NCBI GenBank assembly: GCA_035278025.1
Contig: DATEJK010000126.1
Coordinates: 6,254-70,253 of the forward strand
Source: JAICWP01 sp035278025
GTDB lineage: Bacteria > Acidobacteriota > Terriglobia > Terriglobales > Acidobacteriaceae
DNA: 64,000 nt
Direction of reading: 5' to 3'
How positions within the stretch are numbered: the first letter of the stretch is position 1; each line of letters begins with the position of its first letter. The position numbers and the translations under genes were made by a program. This document shows positions 17,452-26,073 of this stretch, piece by piece. The notes below the pieces were generated by a model. The model ran no database searches and was not told the origin of the DNA. It saw only the letters and a program-made list of their open reading frames with translations.

Positions 17452-18036
17452 CTAGAACCGGAAAGTGGGCCCGAAGGTCACGTTCAGGTTGTGATTGGCG
17501 CCATTGTCGAAATACATCAGGTCGCCAACCTCGGCGCGCAGCCCGAAGACGTGACCGATGAAGAATTCCACGCCCGCTCCAGGATAAAACGCGCCGTTAG
17601 TGTCGCCGTTCAGTACGCCGCCAAAGGAGTTGACAAACCCTGTGGTCGCCCCCTTGCGAGATACGCCGAAGTTGAGGAAACCGCCTTTCAATACCAGGTA
17701 AGCCCTGGCTGGCCCCACCCCGGTTTGGATTTTTGGTCCGAACAGGCCTCGCAACAGTCGCAGGTCAGAGCTTCCGAACGAGGTGTTCAGACCGTTGTTG
17801 CTGGTGGTGGTAAAGTTTTTGGCGAAGTCGTACCCGATATCGCCTTCAAACTGCAGGTGATCGTTGACGTTGAACCCCAGGCGTCCGCCGAGGCCGACGA
17901 AATTGGTATTGCCCGCCGGCGACAGGCGGGTGAAGTCGCCATATACTCCGACTTCACCGTGTTCTTCTTGCGCGTACAGCGCTGGCACCAGGGCCACCAT
18001 GGCCAGGATGACCAGCACTCCTAAAATCGGTTTCAT
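17452..18036 (-). CDS. Outer-membrane beta-barrel protein
   Basis: A 194-residue protein with a signal peptide (MKPILGVLVILAMVALVPALYA) followed by alternating polar and hydrophobic strands rich in Gly, Asn and aromatic residues (HGEVGVYGDFTRLS, NFVGLGGRLGFNVNDHLQFE). It ends in the phenylalanine-terminated strand HNLNVTFGPTFRF, a typical outer-membrane insertion signal. I chose the ATG at 18034-18036 because GGAGAG precedes it and the signal peptide then starts cleanly; an in-frame ATG ten codons upstream is less likely. The function is unknown; a small OmpA/OmpW-like barrel is a fair description. It is a single-gene unit with a clear terminator. Confidence 0.85.
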   Translation of the reverse strand: MKPILGVLVILAMVALVPALYAQEEHGEVGVYGDFTRLSPAGNTNFVGLGGRLGFNVNDHLQFEGDIGYDFAKNFTTTSNNGLNTSFGSSDLRLLRGLFGPKIQTGVGPARAYLVLKGGFLNFGVSRKGATTGFVNSFGGVLNGDTNGAFYPGAGVEFFIGHVFGLRAEVGDLMYFDNGANHNLNVTFGPTFRF

Positions 18037-18387
18037 GGCTCTCCTAATCCTCCAATCCAGTCCCAATCCCTTTCGCCCCTGTTGGGCGCCCCCGCCCTGT
18101 CACCAGGCGCTGGAAACGGTACTTCCTAGGGATGCCAACTAGGAATTGAGACGGTACGTAAGATGACAGGTGCTATTCTCGGGTGGGCTGCCAATTGGGG
18201 CGGCTGTAACCCGTGCCGGGAGCGGCCTACAGCCGAATACGTGGGGACACAACTCTCTGTTTTTCAGTCTTTTGCCAGCTTTGACTCTGTTCTTGCGTAT
18301 CTCCAGTGTGGCTCGCCAGCTCCCGCCAGGGCTGCCCCTGGCCCATGTTTTATAATCCGCTGTTTGCCTTATCCCGCAGGAGGAAAC
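18037..18387 (+). other. Divergent intergenic region with a structured leader before mtnP
   Basis: This 351-base gap contains the promoter of the leftward beta-barrel gene and the leader of the rightward mtnP operon. One stem-loop is obvious: CGGCTGTA (18201-18208) pairs with TACAGCCG (18228-18235), with a small inner CCCG/CGGG hairpin. It does not match a riboswitch consensus I know. The ribosome-binding site AGGAGG at 18378-18383 ends the leader. No convincing gene is seen in the gap. Confidence 0.5.
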
Positions 18388-19266
18388 TTGGCGGAAGTCC
18401 AAATCGGCATCATCGGCGGCAGCGGCCTTTATTCCATGCCTGGCCTGACGGAAGCCCGGGAGATCCGTCTGCAGACTCCGTTCGGCGACCCCTCGGACGC
18501 TTACGTCGCCGGTCAGCTGGAAGGCAAGGGCGTAGCCTTTCTCGCCCGCCATGGCCGCGGGCATCGCATTCTGCCCAGCGAGATCAATTTCCGGGCCAAT
18601 ATTTATGGTTTTCGCCAGTTGGGCGTGGAGCGCATCATTTCCGTATCCGCGGTTGGTTCGCTGAAGCAAGAGCACAAGCCTACCGAGTTCGTCATTCCAG
18701 ACCAGTTTTTCGACCGCACCCGCCACCGCGTGGATACCTTCTTCGGAGAGGGCATCGTGGCCCATGTAGCCCTTGCCGATCCGGTTTGCCCGGAGATGGC
18801 GCGCGTGCTCGAATCCGCCTGCGGCAAAGCCGGTGTGGTGGGCAAGCACGGAGGCACCTACCTGTGCATGGAGGGTCCGCAGTTCTCTACCCGGGCTGAG
18901 TCCAATGTTTACCGCGGCTGGGGTATGGACGTGATCGGCATGACCAACCTGCAGGAAGCCAAGCTCGCCCGCGAGGCCGAGATCTGTTACGTAACTGCCG
19001 CCATGGTCACCGACTACGACTGCTGGCATCCACAGCACGACTCCGTCACCGTGGAGCAGGTGGTCGCCGTCCTGCTCAAGAACGCGGAAAACGCCTGCAA
19101 GATGATTCGCGAAGCCGTGGCCGCCACCCCTGGCAGACGCTCCTGCAAATGCGGGGCGGCGCTGCGGCACGCCATTCTTACCGAGCGCGATAAAATTCCG
19201 CCCGCCACTCGCGAAAAGCTGAAGCTGATTCTCGGCAAATACCTGGACCAGGGAGCCAATGCTTAA
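18388..19266 (+). CDS. mtnP: S-methyl-5'-thioadenosine phosphorylase
   Basis: Phosphorolysis of methylthioadenosine, a by-product of polyamine and other SAM-dependent synthesis, to adenine and methylthioribose 1-phosphate. The 292-residue protein starts at TTG (18388-18390), five bases after a perfect AGGAGG; the frame is open further up but lacks a better start. Signatures are IGIIGGSGLYSMPGL, FLARHGRGHRILPSEINFRA, ISVSAVGSLKQEHKPTEFV, TYLCMEGPQFSTRAE and IGMTNLQEAKLAREAE. Other members of this family act on inosine or guanosine, and length and motifs fit MTA phosphorylase best. The stop TAA directly abuts the ATG of the PfkB kinase gene. Confidence 0.9.
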   Translation: MAEVQIGIIGGSGLYSMPGLTEAREIRLQTPFGDPSDAYVAGQLEGKGVAFLARHGRGHRILPSEINFRANIYGFRQLGVERIISVSAVGSLKQEHKPTEFVIPDQFFDRTRHRVDTFFGEGIVAHVALADPVCPEMARVLESACGKAGVVGKHGGTYLCMEGPQFSTRAESNVYRGWGMDVIGMTNLQEAKLAREAEICYVTAAMVTDYDCWHPQHDSVTVEQVVAVLLKNAENACKMIREAVAATPGRRSCKCGAALRHAILTERDKIPPATREKLKLILGKYLDQGANA

Positions 19267-20190
19267 ATGAGTATTGTTGCGGTCGGTTCCATTGCTTTCG
19301 ACACAGTCACCAGCGGCTACGGCACCAAGGAACGCCTGCTGGGCGGCACGGCCACTTATTTCGGGCTGGCCGCCAGTTACTTCACCGGCGTGCGCGTGGT
19401 GGGCGTGGTGGGCGACGATTTCACCGCCGAGCACGAGGATGTCCTTCGCAGCCATGCAGTGGACATCTCCGGGGTGCAGCGTACGGCGGGCAAGACTTTC
19501 TTCTGGTCGGGCGAATATGGAGCTAATGTCAATGAAGCCAAAACCCGCGCCACCGAACTGAATGTTTTTGCCAACTTCAATCCCGAACTGCCTCGCAACT
19601 ACTGTGATTCCGAGTTTCTATTCTTGGGCAATATTGATCCCAAGCTGCAGGCCAGCGTGCGCCGTCAAATGAACGGCGCCCGCCTGGTTGGCGGCGACAC
19701 CATGAACTACTGGATCAACAACACCCATGCGGAGTTGCTGGAAACGCTCAAGCTCATGGACGTGCTTATCATCAACGACGCTGAAGCCAAGTCGCTGGCC
19801 GGCGAGACCAACTTGCCGCGCGCCGCACAGAAAGTGCTGGCGATGGGGCCCCAGGCCCTGGTTATGAAGCACGGCGAGTACGGCGCCACTATCTTTTTCC
19901 GGGAAAGCGCGTTCGGCCTAGGGCACCATCCCTTTCGCGCCCCCGCGCTTCCCATCGAAGAAGTTGTAGATCCCACGGGGGCGGGCGATTCCTTCGCTGG
20001 CGGGTTCATGGGCTACATCGCTTCCCAGGGTGAACTTAACCGCGAAGTCCTCAAGCGGGCAATGTTTTACGGAAGTGTGATGGGCTCGTTCGCCGTGGAG
20101 CGCTTTGGCACCGAGCGGCTGCAGAAACTCACGCGCGAGGAGATTGACGCCCGTTTCCAGATTTTCCGCGAGCTCACTCACCTGGAATAA
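19267..20190 (+). CDS. PfkB-family carbohydrate/nucleoside kinase
   Basis: A 307-residue cytoplasmic kinase of the ribokinase/PfkB family. The C-terminal ATP-binding signature DPTGAGDSFAGGFMGYIA is intact, with the catalytic Asp in GAGDS. The N-terminal GGTATYFGLAASYF and VGVVGDDF match the family sugar-binding region. The substrate is not determinable. The gene begins immediately after the mtnP stop, so a role linked to MTA phosphorylase products (a ribose 1-phosphate derivative, or adenine after conversion to adenosine) is plausible, but only from context. It overlaps the next gene by one base (TAATG). Confidence 0.85.
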   Translation: MSIVAVGSIAFDTVTSGYGTKERLLGGTATYFGLAASYFTGVRVVGVVGDDFTAEHEDVLRSHAVDISGVQRTAGKTFFWSGEYGANVNEAKTRATELNVFANFNPELPRNYCDSEFLFLGNIDPKLQASVRRQMNGARLVGGDTMNYWINNTHAELLETLKLMDVLIINDAEAKSLAGETNLPRAAQKVLAMGPQALVMKHGEYGATIFFRESAFGLGHHPFRAPALPIEEVVDPTGAGDSFAGGFMGYIASQGELNREVLKRAMFYGSVMGSFAVERFGTERLQKLTREEIDARFQIFRELTHLE

Positions 20191-21989
20191 TGGCCGCGCG
20201 GCGCACTCTCGCCTCTACCCCCGATCCGCGCTTGCGCACCATCATTCTGGTCGGCTACGTCGCCGGCTTTGTCTCTCTTATCGCGTTTCTCTGGTATTTC
20301 CGGCACAACCAGGTGCTGCTCTATGGCGATTCGGTGGCGCACATCAACATCGGCCGCCGCGTTTTCGACTCGCGCACCCCGGGCTTGAAGCAGTTGGGCA
20401 CCGTCTGGCTGCCGCTGCCGCACCTGCTCATTATTCCGTTCATTTTGTCGGACTGGTCCTGGCAGACTGGCTTCGGTGGCGCGTGGCCTTCCATGATCGC
20501 CTACGTCGCCGGCGTAATTGGCATTTTTCGCCTGGTTCGCGACGGCTTCCTCGACGCAACTCCGGCTTCTGATGTATCGCCCGCTTCCGGGATAACGCCG
20601 CCATCCCGACAGCTGTCTCCAGGGCGGCTCGCCGGAGAAAATGACGCAGCTATCCCCTGGCCCCTCCGCATCGCACCCTGGTTCGCAGCCGCCATTTATG
20701 CCGCCAATCCCAACCTGCTCTACTTGCAGTCCACCGCCATGACGGAGTCGCTGTACCTCGCGCTCTTTATCTGGGCGGTGGTGTTTGTTGCCGACTTTGT
20801 CCGCCAGCGTTATTCCGCTGACCCTGCCGGGCGGGCCAAAGCCGGGGGCTCTCTGATCAGGTGCGGCGTTTGCCTGACATTGGCCATGCTGACCCGCTAT
20901 GACGGTTGGTTTGCGGCGGGTGTGTTCTGCGGCGTAATCCTTGCATTGCTCTTGCGCTCGCCACGCTCCGTGGCCGCACCACTGGACTCTCAACCTTCCT
21001 TGCGCCGTCCCGTGCTCATCTTCAGTGCCCTGGTCGTAGCAGTTCCCGCCTTCTGGTTCAGCTATAACGCTGCCATTTATGGCGATCCACTGGACTTCGC
21101 CCGCGGGCCCTATTCCGCCCGCGGCATCGAGCAGCGCACCTCCAACCCGGGCGAAGCCCGCCATCCCGGTTACCACAGCCTGAGTACGGCGGCCATCTAC
21201 TTTGTGAAATCCGCGGAGCTGAACCAGACGGAAGGCCCGCTGGAGAAGCCCTGGCTGGCGCTGGCGGCCGCCGCTGTGGTGCTCCTGCTCGTCTATTTGC
21301 GCCGCCTGAGCATCTGGTTGCTGCTGCTCATTCCTTTGCCCTTTTATGCCCTATCCATCGCCTATGGAGGCGTGCCCATTTTTATGCCCGTGTGGTGGCC
21401 GTTCTCTTTTTACAACGTTCGCTATGGACTCCAGCTCCTGCCCGCATTCGCCGTCTTCTTCGCGGTTGTGCTCTGCTGGGGGCTGCAGCGCGTGTCGCGG
21501 CGACGCTGGCAAATCCTCGCCGCCGCTCTCGCTTTCGCTTTCGTCGGCGCCAGCTATGGCTTCGCCTGGCACGACCGGCCCATCTGCCTGCAGGAAGGCG
21601 TCGCCAATGCCCGCACACGCGTAGCCTTTGAACGCAGCCTGGCCGAGTATCTGGGCCTGCTGCCGCCCAATTCAACCCTGCTCATGTACATCGGCGGACA
21701 TGTGGGCGCGCTGCAGGATGCCGGCATTCACCTCAGCCGCGTTATCCACGAAGGCAATCACGGCGATCCCAAGATCTGGGGCGAGGAGGGCATGTGGAAG
21801 CGGGCGCTGGCCAATCCCGCCAAGCATGCCGATTACGCTATCGGCTTCGATGAAGACGAGGTGACGAGATCAGCCGAGGCCCATCACTATCCCGCGCTGC
21901 TCGTCATCCACACCGTCGGCCAACCCGCAGCCACCATCTATGGTACCCATCCCCCCTATCCCGGCATGCCGCCCCTGCCCGGTCGGTGA
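20190..21989 (+). CDS. Multi-pass membrane protein, putative glycosyltransferase 39-like
   Basis: A 599-residue integral membrane protein with many hydrophobic segments, beginning TIILVGYVAGFVSLIAFLWYF and including clusters around residues 80-110, 165-185, 195-215, 230-250, 270-290, 350-420 and 440-455. An early loop holds GDSVAHINIGRRVFDS, similar to the acidic first loop of GT-C glycosyltransferases such as ArnT. A later loop has SLTLAMLTRYDGWF-like text. The C-terminal part is soluble. The family assignment is from topology and the first loop, not from a decisive motif. It is the last gene of the mtnP-pfkB operon by a one-base overlap. Confidence 0.65.
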   Translation: MAARRTLASTPDPRLRTIILVGYVAGFVSLIAFLWYFRHNQVLLYGDSVAHINIGRRVFDSRTPGLKQLGTVWLPLPHLLIIPFILSDWSWQTGFGGAWPSMIAYVAGVIGIFRLVRDGFLDATPASDVSPASGITPPSRQLSPGRLAGENDAAIPWPLRIAPWFAAAIYAANPNLLYLQSTAMTESLYLALFIWAVVFVADFVRQRYSADPAGRAKAGGSLIRCGVCLTLAMLTRYDGWFAAGVFCGVILALLLRSPRSVAAPLDSQPSLRRPVLIFSALVVAVPAFWFSYNAAIYGDPLDFARGPYSARGIEQRTSNPGEARHPGYHSLSTAAIYFVKSAELNQTEGPLEKPWLALAAAAVVLLLVYLRRLSIWLLLLIPLPFYALSIAYGGVPIFMPVWWPFSFYNVRYGLQLLPAFAVFFAVVLCWGLQRVSRRRWQILAAALAFAFVGASYGFAWHDRPICLQEGVANARTRVAFERSLAEYLGLLPPNSTLLMYIGGHVGALQDAGIHLSRVIHEGNHGDPKIWGEEGMWKRALANPAKHADYAIGFDEDEVTRSAEAHHYPALLVIHTVGQPAATIYGTHPPYPGMPPLPGR

Positions 21990-22162
21990 CAATTTGTAAT
22001 GAGCAGTTTGATCGCAGGGGCCGCCGCGTCGCCTTCCGCTAATTGCAAAATTACGCAATTACCAATCAGGGCTGTCACGCCACCAATCCGTTACCTCTCC
22101 CGCCACCCTTTGTGTCTCATCCCGCTCCACCCTAATGCTAAAATCCAGCCAAACCTCTCGCA

Positions 22163-22867
22163 ATGGATGAACTCTACCGCATCTTCGTCTCGAAGATGGG
22201 CTTCCCGCCCGTAGTGGGGCAGACGGTTATCCGCCTGCTGCTGGCCGCCATCCTGGGAGGCGTGGTCGGCTTGGAGCGCGAGATCAAACACAAGCCTGCA
22301 GGCCTGCGCACCAACATGTTCATGTGCCTGGGCTCGGCCCTGTTCACCATCCTCTCCTTTGAATTGGCCAGCGAGTACCCGGGCGACCACACCCGCATTG
22401 CGGCGCAAATCATTCCCGGAATTGGCTTCATCGGCGCCGGCTCTATCCTCCATTCCCGGGGCTCGGTGGTCGGGTTGACTACCGCCGCCACCATTTTTGT
22501 CGTCGCGGCGATCGGGATGGCCGTGGGCGGTGGGCTCTATTTGCCCGCCGTGTTGGCGACGCTGATCGCCCTGCTTGCCCTTTACACCCTGGGGCAAATG
22601 GAGGCTCGCTTCGAACTAAAGCCCCTGCTGATGAATTACGAGGTTCTGGGCGAGAGTGCGGAGACCGTGGTCGTCGAAGTCAACCGCATTCTGCAGGATG
22701 AACACCTGGGAATGACCTCGGTGCAGATGGCCAAAATTGACGGCCTTTCCCGCGTGCAGTTCTCCGTGGATGCGCGCCGCCATGAGCAGGAATTGCTGCT
22801 CAATCGCCTGCGCCAGTCCACCCTGCTGCGCGGCGTCAACTCCCTGGGGCCGGCTGAGGGCGAATGA
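22163..22867 (+). CDS. MgtC/SapB family membrane protein
   Basis: A 234-residue inner-membrane protein of the MgtC/SapB family. The conserved N-terminal block GGVVGLEREIKHKPAGLRTN is followed by TM segments with IIPGIGFIGAGSIL and GLTTAATIFVVAAIGMAVGGG. A soluble C-terminal domain (about residues 145-234) follows. MgtC proteins of pathogens modulate the F1F0 ATP synthase and magnesium homeostasis; the role of the soil-bacterial members is unclear. Its last four bases overlap the dapF start (ATGA), so it heads the dapF-ldcA-mpl-plsC gene string. Confidence 0.88.
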   Translation: MDELYRIFVSKMGFPPVVGQTVIRLLLAAILGGVVGLEREIKHKPAGLRTNMFMCLGSALFTILSFELASEYPGDHTRIAAQIIPGIGFIGAGSILHSRGSVVGLTTAATIFVVAAIGMAVGGGLYLPAVLATLIALLALYTLGQMEARFELKPLLMNYEVLGESAETVVVEVNRILQDEHLGMTSVQMAKIDGLSRVQFSVDARRHEQELLLNRLRQSTLLRGVNSLGPAEGE

Positions 22868-23655
22868 CTCCTGCTCCCGCCATTCCTTTTGTCAAAGCCA
22901 CCGCCTGCGGCAACGACTTCATCATCGTGGATGGCCTGCACGCGCGCCCTGACCTGGCCGCCATCAGCCGCCGCATGTGCGACCGCCATCAGGGCATCGG
23001 GGCTGACGGCGTGGAATGGCTGTTCCCCGCCACCGACGCCGATATCCGCGCCCGTCTCTTCAACGCCGATGGCTCCGAAGCCGAAATATCCGGCAATGGC
23101 ACCCGCTGCGTGGCGGCCTACCTGAGCTCGGAGCAGGGCAAAGAAAACGTCATTGTTCGTACCGGGGCCGGGGCTAAAACTTGCACCCTGGTACGCCGCA
23201 ACGGCGTGGAATTTGAATTTGAAACCGATATGGGCGAGCCCCAGGTGGGCGACGAATTCTCCATCAAAATGGCTTTCGGCGAAATGCGCGGCATTCCCGT
23301 GTCCATGGGGAACCCACACTTTGTGGTTTTTGTGAAAGAATTCGGCCCGGGTTGGCAGGCGGAGGCCGCCGAAATCGGCAAGCATCACGACTTTAAGTAT
23401 GGCATCAATGTTGAGCTGGTAACGGCTGGTAAGAAGAATGACATTCACGCCCGCTTTTTTGAGCGCGGTGTGGGCGAGACGCAGTCCTCGGGCACCGGTT
23501 CCTGCGCTGCCGCCGTAGCGTCCATTGCCGCCAAACGGGCGCAGTCGCCGGTGAACGTAATCACCCCCGGGGGGGTGCAGAGCGTGCGCTGGGAGGAGAG
23601 CGTTTTTCTGCGCGGGCCGGCGCGCCTCATCGCGCGCGGGGATTTCTTTGTCTAG
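22864..23655 (+). CDS. dapF: Diaminopimelate epimerase
   Basis: Converts LL- to meso-diaminopimelate for lysine and peptidoglycan. The 263-residue enzyme has both catalytic cysteines in their motifs: SGNGTRC (Cys82) and SSGTGSCAAAVA (Cys214). Other signatures are VKATACGNDFIIVD, GIGADGVEW and SMGNPHFVVFV. The ATG overlaps the mgtC-like stop by four bases (ATGA), and the following LD-carboxypeptidase starts one base after the stop. Placement beside murein-recycling genes fits its role in supplying meso-DAP for the cell wall. Confidence 0.96.
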   Translation: MTPAPAIPFVKATACGNDFIIVDGLHARPDLAAISRRMCDRHQGIGADGVEWLFPATDADIRARLFNADGSEAEISGNGTRCVAAYLSSEQGKENVIVRTGAGAKTCTLVRRNGVEFEFETDMGEPQVGDEFSIKMAFGEMRGIPVSMGNPHFVVFVKEFGPGWQAEAAEIGKHHDFKYGINVELVTAGKKNDIHARFFERGVGETQSSGTGSCAAAVASIAAKRAQSPVNVITPGGVQSVRWEESVFLRGPARLIARGDFFV

Positions 23656-23656
23656 G

Positions 23657-24646
23657 ATGATGGACCCATCACCCAATCCGCGCCTCAAACCACCCGCGCT
23701 GCGCCGCGGCGACGCGGTGGGCATCATCGCGCCCGGCAGTCCCATCAAGCGCGATCTGCTGCTGGCCGGCTGCGAGGGCCTGCGGAACCTCGGCTACCGA
23801 CCCATCTACGACGACTCCATTCTCGACCGCGATCTCTACTTCGCCGGCTCCGCACGCCGCCGGGCCCGCGAACTGGAGGAAATGTTCGAACGCGATGACA
23901 TTCGTGCCATTGTCTGCGCCAGAGGCGGCTACGGCACCAACTATCTGCTGCAGGAATTGGACCTCGCCAAGCTCCAGCGTCACCCCAAAATCTTCGTCGG
24001 CTATAGTGACGTCACCACGCTGCTGACCTGGTTCACCAGCGCTGCCGGCCTGGTTACGTTTCACGGCCCCATGGTCACCAAGGACTTTGCCGTTCCCGAG
24101 GGCGTGCACGCGTCCTCGTGGAACGCGGCGCTGGCCGCTTCTTCGCCATGGGAGCTCAAATTCTCTCCCGCTTCAGAAGTTAAAGTATTGCTTGAGGGTT
24201 CTGCGGAAGGCACTTTGTATGGCGGTTGCCTCTCCATGCTGGCAGCCTCTCTGGGCACGCCCTTCGAAATTGATACCCGCGACACTATCCTTTTTGTTGA
24301 AGACGTTGCCGCCAAGCCCTTCCAGGTGGATCGCATGCTCATGCAGCTGAAGCTGGCCGGCAAGCTGGAGGCCGTGCGGGGCATTATTTTTGGCGAAATG
24401 CTGGACTGCACCCAGCCGGGCGTGGAGCCGGACTACACACTGGAGGAAGTGGTCACACGCGTGCTACGCGACCTGAATATTCCCATTATGTACGGCCTGC
24501 GCTCCGGCCATGTTACACAGGGAAACATTACTTTACCGCTGGGCGTGCGCAGCTCGCTGGAAGCGAAGAAGGACGGGGTTCGGCTGCGGTTACTCGAACC
24601 ATCGGTTGCGCCCGCGGGCGAGGCGGTTCGTTCGGCCAAACTATGA
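23657..24646 (+). CDS. LD-carboxypeptidase (peptidase S66)
   Basis: A serine peptidase that removes the terminal D-alanine from murein tetrapeptides during peptidoglycan recycling (LdcA type). At about 330 residues it has the family length. Signatures in order are GDAVGIIAPGSPI, RAIVCARGGYGTNYLL, IFVGYSDVTTLL with the nucleophilic serine in GYSD, LFVEDVAAKPFQVDRML with the catalytic glutamate, and YGLRSGHVTQGNITLPLG with the catalytic histidine. The start is the ATG one base after the dapF stop; an in-frame TTG three codons earlier overlaps dapF and is less likely. It overlaps mpl by four bases. Being next to mpl, it belongs to the same recycling route. Confidence 0.93.
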   Translation: MMDPSPNPRLKPPALRRGDAVGIIAPGSPIKRDLLLAGCEGLRNLGYRPIYDDSILDRDLYFAGSARRRARELEEMFERDDIRAIVCARGGYGTNYLLQELDLAKLQRHPKIFVGYSDVTTLLTWFTSAAGLVTFHGPMVTKDFAVPEGVHASSWNAALAASSPWELKFSPASEVKVLLEGSAEGTLYGGCLSMLAASLGTPFEIDTRDTILFVEDVAAKPFQVDRMLMQLKLAGKLEAVRGIIFGEMLDCTQPGVEPDYTLEEVVTRVLRDLNIPIMYGLRSGHVTQGNITLPLGVRSSLEAKKDGVRLRLLEPSVAPAGEAVRSAKL

Positions 24647-26073
24647 AATCCAGACGTCACATTCATCTCATCGGAATTTGCGGCACGGCCATGGCTTCAC
24701 TGGCCGGCATGCTGAAGCAGCGCGGCTTCAAAGTTACCGGCTCCGACGCCGCCGCCTACCCGCCCATGTCCAACTTTCTGTCCGGCCTCGGCATACCCCT
24801 GGCCCAGCCCTACGCGGAAGGCAATCTGCAGCCGCATCCCGATCTGGTCGTGGTGGGCAACGCCATTTCCCGCGGCAATGTGGAGTTGGAATACCTGCTC
24901 GACAGCCGTATCCCTTTCTGCTCATTGCCGCAGATTCTGCACGACGAATTTCTGCATGGGCGCGAAGTCATCGTCATCGCCGGCACTCATGGCAAGACCA
25001 CCACCACCTCCATGCTGGCCTGGATTTTTCAGTCGGCAGGGAAGCGGCCTGCCTTCCTGGTCGGCGGCATCGCGGAGAATTTCGGCAGCAGCTTCGCCCT
25101 GGGCGACGGCGGCCACTTCATCATCGAGGGGGACGAGTACGACACCGCCTTTTTCGACAAGGGTCCCAAGTTCCTTCACTACTTCCCCGATTCCGTCATC
25201 CTGACTTCCGTCGAGTTCGATCACGCCGATATTTACAAGGATCTGGACGCGGTGAAGACCGCCTTCAAGCGCCTGGTCAACCTGGTGCCGCGCCGCGGCC
25301 GCATCATCGCCTACGAAGGCAACGCCAGTGTGAGCGAGTGTGTGGCCAAAGCCCTCTGCCCGGTCGAGCTCTATGGCACGAACCATGCCGCCTGGCAGGT
25401 CGCCAACCTGCAACTCGAACGTCAGCGCACTCACTGGTCGGTCCTGCGCGAAGGCTGCCACTGGACTGACTTCGATTTTCCTCTTGCCGGAGAGTACAAC
25501 GTCCTGAACGCTACCGCTGCCGGGGCCATGGCCGTCGCTTACGGCATCACCGAACCGCAAATTGCTCAGGCGTTGAAAACGTTCAAGAGCGTGAAGCGCC
25601 GCCTGGAAGTGAAGGCCGAAGTGAACGGCGTCACCATCATTGACGATTTCGCCCACCACCCCACCGCCATCGCCGAAACCATCAAGGCTTTGCGCGCCCG
25701 CTATCCCGGGCGCCGCCTGTGGGCCATCCTGGAGCCCCGCTCCAACACTCTGCGCCGCAACGTCCTGCAGAACGAGCTGGCGCAGTCGCTGGCGACGGCC
25801 GACGAAGTGGTGATCGCTCGCGTCTTTCGCCCGGAAGCCATACCGGAAAGCGAATGCCTCGACTTGAACGCGCTGATCGCGCGCATCAATCATGCCGGCA
25901 AGCGCGCCCGCGCCATTCCCGACGCTGACGCCATCGTCGCCCAAATCGGCGGCGAGCTTACCGCGGGCGACGTGGTCGTTATCTTGTCGAACGGCGGCTT
26001 TGGCGGGATCTACGAAAAGCTGCCGCGAAGGATCCAGGGCGCAACCACCGCCGCTGCTCCGGCGCGCTCGTGA
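24643..26073 (+). CDS. mpl: UDP-N-acetylmuramate:L-Ala-gamma-D-Glu-meso-DAP ligase
   Basis: Murein-peptide ligase that joins recycled tripeptide to UDP-MurNAc, allowing reuse of cell-wall fragments. The 476-residue protein begins RRHIHLIGICGTAMASLAGML, the Mpl/MurC nucleotide fold, and has the ATP-binding loop VIAGTHGKTTTTSML, then EGDEYDTAFFDKGPKFLHY, DDFAHHPTAI and LEPRSNTLRRN. The last two and the GDEYD block separate Mpl from MurC. It overlaps both neighbours (ATGA with ldcA, GTGA with plsC). LD-carboxypeptidase plus Mpl in one operon is a strong functional pairing. Confidence 0.96.
   Translation: MKSRRHIHLIGICGTAMASLAGMLKQRGFKVTGSDAAAYPPMSNFLSGLGIPLAQPYAEGNLQPHPDLVVVGNAISRGNVELEYLLDSRIPFCSLPQILHDEFLHGREVIVIAGTHGKTTTTSMLAWIFQSAGKRPAFLVGGIAENFGSSFALGDGGHFIIEGDEYDTAFFDKGPKFLHYFPDSVILTSVEFDHADIYKDLDAVKTAFKRLVNLVPRRGRIIAYEGNASVSECVAKALCPVELYGTNHAAWQVANLQLERQRTHWSVLREGCHWTDFDFPLAGEYNVLNATAAGAMAVAYGITEPQIAQALKTFKSVKRRLEVKAEVNGVTIIDDFAHHPTAIAETIKALRARYPGRRLWAILEPRSNTLRRNVLQNELAQSLATADEVVIARVFRPEAIPESECLDLNALIARINHAGKRARAIPDADAIVAQIGGELTAGDVVVILSNGGFGGIYEKLPRRIQGATTAAAPARS

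Noticed and set aside
18139..19455. 438-codon minus-strand frame opposite mtnP
   Set aside because: It covers the mtnP gene and the pfkB start antisense and contains no recognisable domain; a codon-bias shadow.
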